Source: Actinomycetota bacterium (lineage in GTDB: Bacteria > Actinomycetota > Humimicrobiia > Humimicrobiales > Humimicrobiaceae). Taken from it: 16,204 nucleotides of DNA. The stretch covers positions 1-16,204 of the forward strand of contig SOKC01000054.1 in assembly GCA_004376325.1 (NCBI GenBank). Reading direction: 5' to 3'. How positions within the stretch are numbered: the stretch's first letter is position 1; each line of letters opens with the position of its first letter. Position numbers and translations under genes: made by a program. The notes below the pieces were generated by a model. The model saw only the letters and a program-made list of their open reading frames with translations. It was not told the DNA's origin and did not search any database. Shown here piece after piece: positions 1-7,115 of this stretch.

Positions 1-705
1 TATAATTCCATCACAATAGCTTTTAATCTGATTAATTTGTTCCCTGTTGGAGAGACCAAAGCCTAATGCCAGGGGTAGAGTGGTTATTTCTTTTAAGTTC
101 TTTAAAAAATCTATAACTTCCGGGTTTATACTATTTCTAATCCCGGTGACCCCTTTTACTGAAATACAGTATATAAATCCCCTGCCTTGCCCCGCAATGG
201 CAGATAACCTTTCTTTACTGGAGGTCAAAGAAGCAAACATAATATTATCAATATTTACCCGGTTAAAATAGCTCCTGTAGGAGGTAAATTCTTCCAGCGG
301 TAAGTCAGGAATTATAAGTCCATTTACTCCTGCTTCTTTAGCTTTTTTTAAAAACCTCCCGGTCCCGTAATGGTAAATGGTATTAAAATAAGTCATAATG
401 GCTATAGGCGTATCACTACTTTTTCTTATTTTAATTATTGAATTAAAGACAATATCTGTGTTTATCCCGTTTTCCAGGGCAATCTTTGAAGTAGTCTGAA
501 TAACCGGACCATCAGCCAGTGGATCTGAAAATGGAATACCTACTTCTATTATATCTGCCCCATTTTTATCCAGGGTTTCAAATAAACTAAAAAAGCCATC
601 AAGACTGGGAAAACCACAGGTTATAAACGGAATAAAAGCTTTCTGGTTATTTTTTCTTAATTTTTTAAAAACCCTTTCTATAGGGCTATCCTCGCCATCA
701 TACAT
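1..705 (-). CDS. trpA: Tryptophan synthase alpha subunit (partial, C-terminus off the window)
   Basis: This subunit cleaves indole-3-glycerol phosphate to indole and glyceraldehyde 3-phosphate in the cytoplasmic TrpA-TrpB complex. I translated 235 codons from the ATG at 705 without a stop; the family is usually about 260-270 residues, so roughly the last 30 are outside the window. The two catalytic acids are visible: Glu54 in IIEVGIPFSDP and Asp65 in PLADGP, spaced 11 apart as in the Salmonella enzyme (Glu49/Asp60). The phosphate-site segment GFGLSN lies near the left edge. The start is supported by GGGTGA about 6 nt upstream and by the usual N-terminus leading into AFIPFITCGFPS. It follows trpB by 25 nt and is the last trp gene seen. 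The call is secure; only its end is unknown. Confidence 0.96.
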   Translation of the reverse strand, partial: MYDGEDSPIERVFKKLRKNNQKAFIPFITCGFPSLDGFFSLFETLDKNGADIIEVGIPFSDPLADGPVIQTTSKIALENGINTDIVFNSIIKIRKSSDTPIAIMTYFNTIYHYGTGRFLKKAKEAGVNGLIIPDLPLEEFTSYRSYFNRVNIDNIMFASLTSSKERLSAIAGQGRGFIYCISVKGVTGIRNSINPEVIDFLKNLKEITTLPLALGFGLSNREQINQIKSYCDGII

Positions 706-730
706 TAATTTTCACCCGTACCTGCTGTCT

Positions 731-1954
731 TTATTTATTATCAATGTCTTTATCTCCCCGCCCGGACAGATTAACAATAATTACTTTATCACTGTTCAGT
801 GACGGAGCCAGTTTTGCTACATAAGCCAGAGCATGAGAGGTTTCATAAGCAGGAATTATCCCTTCGCATATTGATAATGTATTAAATGCCTCCAGGGCTT
901 CACTGTCCAGGATATACTCATATTTTACTATTCCTTTTTCTTTCAGGTATGCGTGCTCAGGACCGACTCCGGGGTAGTCGAGTCCGGCTGCTATGGAATA
1001 CGCCTCTTCTATCTGTCCGTAATCATTCTGCAGCACATAACTGAAGGCACCCTGGAATATTCCTTTATCTCCATAGCCTAAAGTTGCTCCATGCTTCTTG
1101 CTTTTAATACCCTTACCTCCTGCTTCCACTCCTATAAGTTTGACAGAATCCGTATTCTTTAAAAAAGGGTAAAATATTCCAATGGAATTACTCCCGCCGC
1201 CAACACAGGCTATAATATAATCAGGAAGCTTTCCCTCTATATCCATTATCTGCTTTTTAGTTTCTTTTCCTATGATTACCTGGAAATCCCTGACCATAGT
1301 GGGGTAAGGATGGGGACCTACTACTGAACCAAGAACATAATAAGTATCATCCACTCTTGATACCCAGTAGCGGAGAGCCTCATTTACTGCATCTTTTAAT
1401 GTCTTGCTCCCTGAAGAAACTTCTATTACTTCTGCACCCATTAGCCTCATTCTATATACATTGGAAGACTGTCTTTTAATATCCTTGCTTCCCATAAAAA
1501 CTTTGCATTTCATATTGAATAATGCTGCTGCTGCAGCAGTTGCCACACCATGCTGGCCTGCGCCGGTCTCTGCAATTATAAATTTTTTCCCCATTTTTCT
1601 GGCAAGAAGTACCTGACCAACAGTATTATTAATTTTATGAGCTCCAAGGTGGCAGAGATCTTCTCTTTTTAAATATATTCTGGCTCCGCCAAGCCTGTTA
1701 GAAAGTCTTTCTGCATAATAAAGGGGTGTGGGTCTTCCCACGTAGTTTTTTAAATAAAATGAGAGTTCTTCTTTAAACTCCTTATCCTTTTTATACTTAA
1801 AGTAATTTTTTCGGAGCTCCTTCAAAGCGCTAACCAGTATCTCCGGAACATATATGCCTCCAAATGTCCCAAAATATCCATTTCCATAGCTCTGGTATTC
1901 TTTTCCCCGGAAACTGCTATTTGCCTTTTTTAATTTTTTTTCATCCTTTTTCAT
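731..1954 (-). CDS. trpB: Tryptophan synthase beta subunit
   Basis: PLP-dependent enzyme that condenses indole with L-serine to give L-tryptophan, in complex with TrpA. At 407 residues it is normal for the TrpB1 class. The PLP-binding lysine is Lys107 in GAHKINN; Glu129 in AETGAGQHG is the catalytic glutamate; GGGSNSIG (252-259) is the phosphate-binding loop; LDYPGVGPEHAYL (325-337) and SGRGDKD (397-403) are family signatures. About 20 Lys-rich residues precede the conserved core, which starts at YFGTFGG. The ATG at 1954 lacks a close strong SD; AGGT lies about 13 nt upstream. It sits 24 nt after trpF and 25 nt before trpA, so it is translated from the operon message. Confidence 0.98.
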   Translation of the reverse strand: MKKDEKKLKKANSSFRGKEYQSYGNGYFGTFGGIYVPEILVSALKELRKNYFKYKKDKEFKEELSFYLKNYVGRPTPLYYAERLSNRLGGARIYLKREDLCHLGAHKINNTVGQVLLARKMGKKFIIAETGAGQHGVATAAAAALFNMKCKVFMGSKDIKRQSSNVYRMRLMGAEVIEVSSGSKTLKDAVNEALRYWVSRVDDTYYVLGSVVGPHPYPTMVRDFQVIIGKETKKQIMDIEGKLPDYIIACVGGGSNSIGIFYPFLKNTDSVKLIGVEAGGKGIKSKKHGATLGYGDKGIFQGAFSYVLQNDYGQIEEAYSIAAGLDYPGVGPEHAYLKEKGIVKYEYILDSEALEAFNTLSICEGIIPAYETSHALAYVAKLAPSLNSDKVIIVNLSGRGDKDIDNK

Positions 1955-1978
1955 TTGCGAACGTATACCTTATATAAC

Positions 1979-2632
1979 CTATTTTAAAGCATTTATAAAT
2001 CCAGTAACTTTATCCATATCCTTTTTGCCAGGATAGATTTCTAATTTAGACGATGCATCCACACCAAACGGTTTTACAATATCTACAGCCTGCCTCACGT
2101 TTTCCGCATCAAGTCCGCCGGATATTATAACAGGAATTTCCCCGGAATAATCTTTTACAATATCCCAGTTAAAAGGCACTCCTGTCCCTCCGTAAACATT
2201 TTTACTGTAGTTATCCAGCAGAATAAAATCTGCATATTCTTTTAACTTGTCCACCTTTTTATTTATCTTAGCCTTATAAGATTCATTTTTACTTTTAATT
2301 CTTATTGACTTTATAATTTTTATATCCTTAGCTTTTTCTCTTAAATCTTTTAAATAATCCCTATCTTCATCACCTGAAAGTTGAATATAATCTAACTTTA
2401 GACTTCTACAGTCATCAAGAACTCTTCTAATTTCTTCATTTACGAATACTCCTACCATTGAAATTTTATTTTCTTTTGCCCGCAGCGCTTTAATTATACT
2501 ATATGCAGTTATGGCTTCTACTTTTCTGGGACTATCAGCAGACAGGACAAATCCTATAGCATCTACTCCCAATTCAGATATACTTTTTGCATCCTCCAAA
2601 TTTGTAATTCCACATATCTTTATCCAGACCAT
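1979..2632 (-). CDS. trpF: Phosphoribosylanthranilate isomerase
   Basis: Cytosolic (beta/alpha)8-barrel enzyme that converts N-(5-phosphoribosyl)anthranilate to CdRP by Amadori rearrangement. It has 217 residues, normal for a stand-alone TrpF. The opening WIKICGIT contains the catalytic Cys7, and the catalytic Asp140 is in FILLDNY. The phosphate-binding segments ISGGL and GVDASSKLE near the C-terminus are intact. The usual VQLHG(D/N)E segment reads IQLSGDE (83-89), a mild departure. The start is well supported: GGAG sits 7 nt before the ATG. It is separate from trpC, unlike the fused TrpCF of enterobacteria, and follows trpC after a rather long 164-nt gap. Confidence 0.97.
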   Translation of the reverse strand: MVWIKICGITNLEDAKSISELGVDAIGFVLSADSPRKVEAITAYSIIKALRAKENKISMVGVFVNEEIRRVLDDCRSLKLDYIQLSGDEDRDYLKDLREKAKDIKIIKSIRIKSKNESYKAKINKKVDKLKEYADFILLDNYSKNVYGGTGVPFNWDIVKDYSGEIPVIISGGLDAENVRQAVDIVKPFGVDASSKLEIYPGKKDMDKVTGFINALK

Positions 2633-2796
2633 CTTATAGCTCCATTATATATTTACTTTTTTTGTTCTTGCACTTCCTTATACACTTACAAATCTTAACA
2701 CACTATATATTTAACAGTATCTTACCCCATATTATTAGTAAAAACCTACACACCTATATAGATAAATATTTTAATCTTTCCGCCAAACTTTTTTTT
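2633..2796 (-). other. trpC-trpF intergenic region
   Basis: This 164-nt gap is the longest inside the trp operon; the other gaps are 24-53 nt. It is AT-rich and encodes no convincing ORF. I see no GC-rich hairpin followed by a T-run, so no internal terminator. A TATAAT lies on the minus strand at 2646-2651 just before trpF, but no good -35 pairs with it at 16-18 nt. A weak internal promoter is possible but not supported. Confidence 0.4.
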
Positions 2797-3609
2797 CTAT
2801 AATAGTTTCTCCCTTTTCAGTTCAAGTTCCATAATGCTTAAAGTTTTTTCTAAATTTTTACTTACCATAAAATACCCACCAATCAGAAAAGTATTTATTC
2901 CACTCAAAAACAGGCTTTTAATATATTCAATATTTTCCACGCCGCTCTCACATACGAAAATTTTATCAGATAAATCTTTATTTTTGCTGTAATTTAAAAT
3001 ATTATAAACTGTTTTCCTATCAATGCTCATATCCTTTAAATTACGGTTATTTATACCTATAAATTGCGCGCCAATATCCAGCGCCTTATCCAATTCTTTC
3101 ACGCTATGCACCTCCACCAGCACATCCAACCCCAGATTTTCGGCCAAATCATACAGCTTTCTTAATTTTCCCTTTCCCAGAAGCGAACTGATAAGCAGGA
3201 TACAATCTACACCGAGAGCAGCGCTCTGGTAAATCTGAAACTCACTGAAGATAAAATCCTTTCTTAGTACCGGTAGTTTTGATTTTTTCTTGACTATCCT
3301 TATATTCTCAGGGTCACCTTTAAAATATAATGATTCAGTAAGAACTGATATCCCGCAGATGAAGCTTTTAAACTTATCATAAAGCAGCACCGTCTCCTCA
3401 ATATCAAGCCGGTCGTTGATAATTCCCCTGGAAGGAGAGGCTTTCTTAATCTCTGCAATCACATTTACTTTCTCTCTTTTAATATTCCTTAAAAAACTCC
3501 CCTTTTCTTTTTCTGTATTTTTTACAGCAGGTTTTGTCCATTCTGAACTTCTTCTTATTTTTCTTATTTCTTCTTTTTTTACAATTAAAATTTCTTTTAG
3601 GTATTTCAA
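2797..3609 (-). CDS. trpC: Indole-3-glycerol phosphate synthase
   Basis: Closes and decarboxylates CdRP to indole-3-glycerol phosphate in the cytosol. It has 270 residues, a usual length. The catalytic set is visible: Glu53 and Lys55 in IAEIKKASPSRG, Lys117 in LRKDFI, Glu166 in LVEVH, Asn187 in GINNRNL, and Glu221-Ser222 in ESG. One conserved phosphate-site loop is odd: most family members read G-(S/E)-(S/A)-L-M, whereas here residues 244-248 read GGYFM. The start is a TTG at 3609, the only plausible initiation codon near the family N-terminus, with just a weak AAGAG-like SD. It lies 33 nt after trpD. Confidence 0.96.
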   Translation of the reverse strand: MKYLKEILIVKKEEIRKIRRSSEWTKPAVKNTEKEKGSFLRNIKREKVNVIAEIKKASPSRGIINDRLDIEETVLLYDKFKSFICGISVLTESLYFKGDPENIRIVKKKSKLPVLRKDFIFSEFQIYQSAALGVDCILLISSLLGKGKLRKLYDLAENLGLDVLVEVHSVKELDKALDIGAQFIGINNRNLKDMSIDRKTVYNILNYSKNKDLSDKIFVCESGVENIEYIKSLFLSGINTFLIGGYFMVSKNLEKTLSIMELELKREKLL

Positions 3610-3642
3610 ATTTATTCTCTTTTAAAACATATTGACCGGGCT

Positions 3643-4662
3643 TTAATTAGTTTTTCTATTTGTAAATTCGATCAATCTATTTAATTTCTCATATGCTTTT
3701 CCGCTTTCAATAGAATGCTTAGCTAAATCTACAGCCTCAGATAGGGAGTCAGATTTTTTACCTGAAACTATAGCTGCTGCAGCATTAATAACAGCAGAAT
3801 CTCTTCTTGCGCCCTTTTCCTCTCCAGTAAGGATACTAGTTAAAATCCTGGCATTCTCCTTTGCATCTCCACCTACCAGATCTGAAATATTTGACTTTTT
3901 AAAGCCCAGCTTTTCCGGGTCCAAAATATATTTGCTGATCCTGCCATCTCTCAGTTCAGCAACTGAGTTTTTACCCGAGACAGAAAGTTCATCAAGCCCT
4001 TCCTCGCTATTGACTACAAATGCTCTCTCCATACCTAAATTTTTCAAGGTATTTATCATCACATATATTAAATTGTTATCAAATACACCCAAAACATGGC
4101 CCTTTGGCTGTGCCGGATTGGTAATGGGGCCCAGGATATTAAAAACAGTTCTTATACCTATATCCCTCCTTGCTTTTGCTACATATTTCATAGCTATATG
4201 CGCTTTAGGGGCAAAAATAAAGCCTATACCTATACTATCCAGACAATCCGAAACCTCACTGCATTCAAGATTTATATTTACCCCCAATTCCTCTAAGACA
4301 TCAGCACTTCCACTTCTACTGGATACGTTCCTATTGCCATGTTTTGCAATCGGCACTCCTGCACCTGCAGCTATAAATGCGGCAGTAGTAGAAATATTGA
4401 AAGTACCAAGACCATCACCACCAGTTCCACAGGTATCAACCATATTTTTATGCCTGCTTTTTACCTTTACAGCCTTATCCAGCATAGCTCTGGAAAAGCC
4501 GCTTATTTCATCAGTTGTTTCTCCTTTTATTCTCAATGCAGTGAGAAAAGCCGCAATCTGGCAATCATTTGCATTCCCTTCCATTATAAATTTCATTGCT
4601 TTGTACGCTTCATCCTGATTAAGATCCCTTCCACTTAAAACTGCCTCTAAAAAAGTCTTCAT
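3643..4662 (-). CDS. trpD: Anthranilate phosphoribosyltransferase
   Basis: Transfers the phosphoribosyl group of PRPP to anthranilate. It has 339 residues, the normal length of the monofunctional enzyme, with no TrpG glutaminase domain fused to the N-terminus. The PRPP-binding motif is DTCGTGGDG (76-84), followed by FNIST. The Lys-His-Gly-Asn-Arg-Asn stretch at 107-112 continues into SSRSGSADVLEELGV. NILGPITNPA and GLDELS are also present. The start ATG has an AAGGAT-like SD about 9 nt upstream. It lies 53 nt after trpE, where trpG often sits in other bacteria; that gap is too small to hold a gene. Confidence 0.98.
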   Translation of the reverse strand: MKTFLEAVLSGRDLNQDEAYKAMKFIMEGNANDCQIAAFLTALRIKGETTDEISGFSRAMLDKAVKVKSRHKNMVDTCGTGGDGLGTFNISTTAAFIAAGAGVPIAKHGNRNVSSRSGSADVLEELGVNINLECSEVSDCLDSIGIGFIFAPKAHIAMKYVAKARRDIGIRTVFNILGPITNPAQPKGHVLGVFDNNLIYVMINTLKNLGMERAFVVNSEEGLDELSVSGKNSVAELRDGRISKYILDPEKLGFKKSNISDLVGGDAKENARILTSILTGEEKGARRDSAVINAAAAIVSGKKSDSLSEAVDLAKHSIESGKAYEKLNRLIEFTNRKTN

Positions 4663-4715
4663 TTTATAAGTATCCTTATATTTTTATTATTATTTAAAAA
4701 TCTCCTATATTTAAC

Positions 4716-6206
4716 TTACTTAGATAATTTAATAGCCTTAAAAAGAGCAGCCGCTTTATTTACAGTTTCATTGAATTCATTTTCAGGTTCAGAATCATAT
4801 ACTATCCCAGCACCTGCCTGGATGTAAGCTATGCCATTTTTTACAATAGCTGTCCTGATAATAATGCAGCTATCAAGATTGCCATCATAGCCAAAATATC
4901 CTACAGACCCTCCATATGGTCCCCGGCTATCAGGCTCCAGCTCACTTATAATCTGCATTGCTCTTATTTTTGGAGCCCCTGATAATGTGCCTGCCGGAAA
5001 AACACTTTTCAGAGCATCATATATTGAATTATTTTTATCCAGAACCCCCTCAACTCTCGATACAAGATGCATTACATGCGAATACCTTTCCACACTCATA
5101 TATTTTTTAATCTTCACACTATTATACTTACATACTCTCCCCAGATCATTTCTGGAAAGATCAACAAGCATATTGTGTTCAGCTTTTTCCTTTCTGTCAC
5201 ACAGTAAATCGCTTGCAAGAGCTCTGTCCTCTTTTGGGGTCTGACCTCTTCTTCTGGTTCCGGCAATAGGACAGGTCAAAATTTTTCTACCGTTAATTTT
5301 AATGAGAGGTTCCGGGGAAGCACCAATTATTTTAAATTCACCAAAATTAAAATAATACATATAGGGGGACGGATTTATAGTCCTGAGTCCACGGTAAATA
5401 CTGAATGAATCGGAAAACTTGTCGGTATAAAACCGTTGAGAAAGTACTACCTGAAATGCTTCCCCTTCAGTGATATACTTCTTTACCCGTTTGACTCCTT
5501 CAAGAAATTCTTTCTTTTCAAAATTAGAATTTAAGTTCAGTCCTACAGTAGAATTATCAATAGCAGCAGAGTCAAAACTGCTTCTGAAATTATTTCCATT
5601 GTTCTGCTTAATTTTCTTTTCCAGATTTTCAATATTCTCAACTGAAATATCATAAGCTTTTCCGGCAGAAATCTTACTTTCAATTTTCATTGTAGAAATT
5701 ATTTTCATACGATTAAGCAGGTGGTCAAAAACCACTGCTAAATCAGTAAGATAGAGCATAATTTCAGGTATAAATAATTTATTCTCGCGAACAGGGATTT
5801 GTTCAAAATATTTTACCAAATCATAACTCAGATAACCTACAGCACCACCTACAAAATGATCAAGCTCCGGATTTTTATAAAGCCGGTATTTTTTCATAAT
5901 CTTTTCCAGTTCCAGAAGTGGATTTCTAGTTTTTATTTCAAACACTTTCTTACTGCCGTCATTTAAAGAAAAGACTTCCCTGTCAAACTTTATTAAATTA
6001 TTGCATCCAACTCCGATGAAAGAGTATCTTGATAAATTTTTTTGCCCTTCTATACTTTCCAGTAAAAATCCTTCTCTTTTTAACCCGCCTGTCTTTATAA
6101 ATATGGAAGTAGGGGTTTCAGTATCAACAATATACTCTTTATACACCGGTATTAGATTATAGGTTTGAGCTATTTTAAGGTATTCACTTTTAGATGGATA
6201 AAACAT
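4716..6206 (-). CDS. trpE: Anthranilate synthase component I
   Basis: Chorismate-utilising subunit that makes anthranilate from chorismate and ammonia, normally supplied by the TrpG glutaminase. It has 496 residues, typical for a stand-alone TrpE. The N-terminal LLES motif (48-51), followed by RYSFIG, and the NPSPYM motif (278-283) form the known tryptophan feedback-inhibition site, so the enzyme is probably inhibited by tryptophan. Catalytic-domain signatures PIAGTRRRG (313-321), ERYSHVMHLVS (373-383) and GTLSGAPKIRAM (406-417) favour TrpE over PabB. The ATG at 6206 fits the family N-terminus, but the bases before it are almost pure A/T with no SD. It is the first gene after a structured leader. 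Confidence 0.98.
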   Translation of the reverse strand: MFYPSKSEYLKIAQTYNLIPVYKEYIVDTETPTSIFIKTGGLKREGFLLESIEGQKNLSRYSFIGVGCNNLIKFDREVFSLNDGSKKVFEIKTRNPLLELEKIMKKYRLYKNPELDHFVGGAVGYLSYDLVKYFEQIPVRENKLFIPEIMLYLTDLAVVFDHLLNRMKIISTMKIESKISAGKAYDISVENIENLEKKIKQNNGNNFRSSFDSAAIDNSTVGLNLNSNFEKKEFLEGVKRVKKYITEGEAFQVVLSQRFYTDKFSDSFSIYRGLRTINPSPYMYYFNFGEFKIIGASPEPLIKINGRKILTCPIAGTRRRGQTPKEDRALASDLLCDRKEKAEHNMLVDLSRNDLGRVCKYNSVKIKKYMSVERYSHVMHLVSRVEGVLDKNNSIYDALKSVFPAGTLSGAPKIRAMQIISELEPDSRGPYGGSVGYFGYDGNLDSCIIIRTAIVKNGIAYIQAGAGIVYDSEPENEFNETVNKAAALFKAIKLSK

Positions 6207-6283
6207 ATTTTTTTAGCTTTTTTAATTCTTAAATTGATATCTTAACCTGCAGATAATTAAAAATTTCCTTTACTATCTGACAT

Positions 6284-6352
6284 AAAACAAAAAGAGTACT
6301 CCAATAAAGGCCCTCCTGTCTTTTTTGCTTGTCTTGTATGGAAATACTCTTT
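6284..6352 (-). terminator. Intrinsic terminator of the trp leader (attenuator, arms 3:4)
   Basis: On the minus strand AAAGAGTATTTCCA (6352-6339) pairs with TGGAGTACTCTTT (6303-6291). The result is 13 base pairs including one G-U, with one bulged U. A 35-nt loop lies between the arms, and TTGTTTTATG follows. This is the strongest hairpin with a T-run in the leader and sits about 85 nt before trpE, so RNA polymerase stopping here would not reach trpE. Read on the plus strand, the same stem is followed by T-runs at 6355-6372, so it could also act bidirectionally. The pairing is seen directly; termination is inferred. Confidence 0.75.
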
Positions 6353-6433
6353 GAATTTTTTGCTGTTTTTTTTATTTGTTAATATAAATTGAATATTTAA
6401 AGAAATTACTTAAAAATAAAAAAAGATTTTAGA

Positions 6434-6487
6434 CAAAAGTAAAAATTCCCATCAGCCAGGCTTTTATAAGCTTTGCCAGCAGGAATT
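6434..6487 (-). promoter_or_regulatory. trp leader alternative pairing region (arms 1 and 2)
   Basis: Arm 1, AATTCC (6487-6482) plus GCTGGC (6480-6475), pairs with GCCTGGC (6461-6455) plus GGAATT (6449-6444). This gives two 6-bp helices split by an internal loop, and the inner helix has one bulged C. The second Trp codon of the leader ORF (6478-6476) lies within arm 1. Arm 2, bases 6449-6435, can instead pair with 6351-6340, the 5' arm of the terminator. That gives 11 pairs (one G-U) around a 4x1 internal loop. The two structures exclude each other, as expected of an attenuator: a ribosome stalled on arm 1 would free arm 2 to block the terminator. I drew these pairings by hand and computed no energies. 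Confidence 0.6.
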
Positions 6488-6508
6488 ATCTTTTAGCCAG
6501 AGGAACAT
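6464..6508 (-). CDS. trpL: Putative trp leader peptide with two Trp codons
   Basis: From the ATG at 6508 the frame reads MFLWLKDNSCWQSL and stops at TAA (6466-6464). Its 14 residues include two tryptophans, at codons 4 and 11. An in-frame ATG at 6556 would give a 30-residue version with the same C-terminus. Neither start has a recognisable SD, which is the main weakness, although trpE also lacks one. The ORF lies about 95 nt after the predicted transcription start, and its second Trp codon falls in the first arm of the competing leader hairpins. By analogy with trp leaders in proteobacteria and actinobacteria, the peptide would act only by letting ribosomes sense charged tRNA-Trp. Confidence 0.6.
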   Translation of the reverse strand: MFLWLKDNSCWQSL

Positions 6509-6607
6509 GCTAATCAGCTTTTTTATAGAACTATATTTTTGTTTATTAAAACTCATAAATCTAACTGAAATACACAGCATTAAACTTCATTACTTGAATT
6601 TTTCTAT

Positions 6608-6635
6608 ATATTAGCACACTTATTTATCAAGTCAA
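6608..6635 (-). promoter_or_regulatory. Sigma-70-type promoter of the trp operon
   Basis: On the minus strand the -35 box TTGACT (6635-6630) is followed by a 16-nt spacer and the -10 box TAATAT (6613-6608). The spacer ends in TGC, giving an extended -10 element (6616-6614). Transcription should start near 6601, leaving a leader of about 390 nt before trpE. The -35 box begins 16 bp after the stop codon of the upstream Phd/YefM-like gene, with no terminator between them. I saw no clear TrpR-type operator palindrome overlapping it, which fits control by attenuation. Confidence 0.75.
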
Positions 6636-6651
6636 TCAAAATAAGCTGGTT

Positions 6652-6876
6652 TTAATTCTTTTTATTTTTCTCTTTATCGGCGGCTTCAACCATTTTCCTT
6701 GCAATTCTAAGCTCAGTTTTTCTTCTGGTGTCTTCAGTATATACCCTGATTTCTGCAACCAACCTGTTATATCTGGTTATGTATATAGTATCACCTAAAT
6801 TTTCGGTTAAATACTTTGTAAGATTAACCCTTAACTCATTGGTATCAATTTTTCTTACTTCCTCTCCGCAAGCCAT
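6652..6876 (-). CDS. Orphan Phd/YefM-like antitoxin-type protein
   Basis: A 74-residue protein. Residues 10-45 match the pattern of Phd/YefM antitoxins: a helix-forming ELRVNLTKYL, then an acidic turn and the strand pair IYITRYNRLVAEIRV, comparable to the family's xxITRxGxPVAxL. Such proteins bind operator DNA and neutralise a partner toxin through the C-terminal tail. Here the tail (50-74) is Lys/Arg/Glu-rich. The ATG has a good SD, AAGGGGTG, about 4 nt upstream. No toxin gene (RelE, Doc or PIN type) flanks it: upstream is AT-rich DNA, downstream is the trp promoter. It may be a decayed toxin-antitoxin remnant, an antitoxin with a distant partner, or a small DNA-binding regulator. The fold call is by eye. 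Confidence 0.7.
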   Translation of the reverse strand: MACGEEVRKIDTNELRVNLTKYLTENLGDTIYITRYNRLVAEIRVYTEDTRRKTELRIARKMVEAADKEKNKKN

Positions 6877-7115
6877 TTTTCACCCCTTTGGTATCTTTTA
6901 TATTTTAGAATGCCTCTTAATTTTTATTAGTTTATAAAAATATATTAATTATTATAATAAATAATTATTTTTTATTATTATCTCATATTTAATTAAAAAT
7001 ATCTATAATAAAATGATTAAATTTTATATTTTAGGTTATATTATAAAACGAATTCAAAAATATTTAAATACTTTTTAAAAATACATATAAACAATTATTT
7101 AAAAAAATATATTTT
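6877..7115 (-). other. AT-rich spacer between glycan and trp regions
   Basis: No gene is supported here. From about 6931 to 7115 the DNA is more than 90% A+T, far above its surroundings. Just after the stop of the last glycosyltransferase, the minus strand reads through a symmetrical run AAAAAATATATTTTTTT (about 7117-7101), a weak A/T-only hairpin that might help termination. TATAAT-like hexamers for the small downstream gene occur, for example at 6951-6956, but in such AT-rich DNA they mean little. Confidence 0.5.

Noticed and set aside
47..271. Plus-strand open frame of 74 codons at the left edge
   Set aside because: It overlaps the trpA coding sequence on the other strand, and trpA has its full set of family motifs there.
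2640..2680. Internal promoter before trpF
   Set aside because: A TATAAT is present, but no matching -35 lies at the right spacing, and the whole gap is AT-rich enough to yield such hexamers by chance.
3932..4618. Long plus-strand open frame of 228 codons opposite trpD
   Set aside because: It lies entirely antisense to an unmistakable trpD and its protein has no recognisable pattern; it is a shadow frame. The same holds for other plus-strand frames opposite the trp and glycosyltransferase genes.
6421..6494. Second terminator formed by AAAAGAT (6494-6488) and ATCTTTT (6427-6421) with a T-rich tail
   Set aside because: The pairing is perfect over 7 bp and encloses the 1:2 hairpin, but it is all A/T-rich and has a large unpaired region. 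The 6284-6352 hairpin is far stronger and competes with arm 2.
6207..6600. T-box riboswitch upstream of trpE
   Set aside because: A Trp T-box is common in low-GC Gram-positive trp operons. I found no T-box consensus (AGGGTGGNACCGCG-like) before the terminator and no convincing specifier stem.
6207..6600. TRAP (MtrB) binding site
   Set aside because: There is no series of evenly spaced GAG/UAG triplets in the leader.
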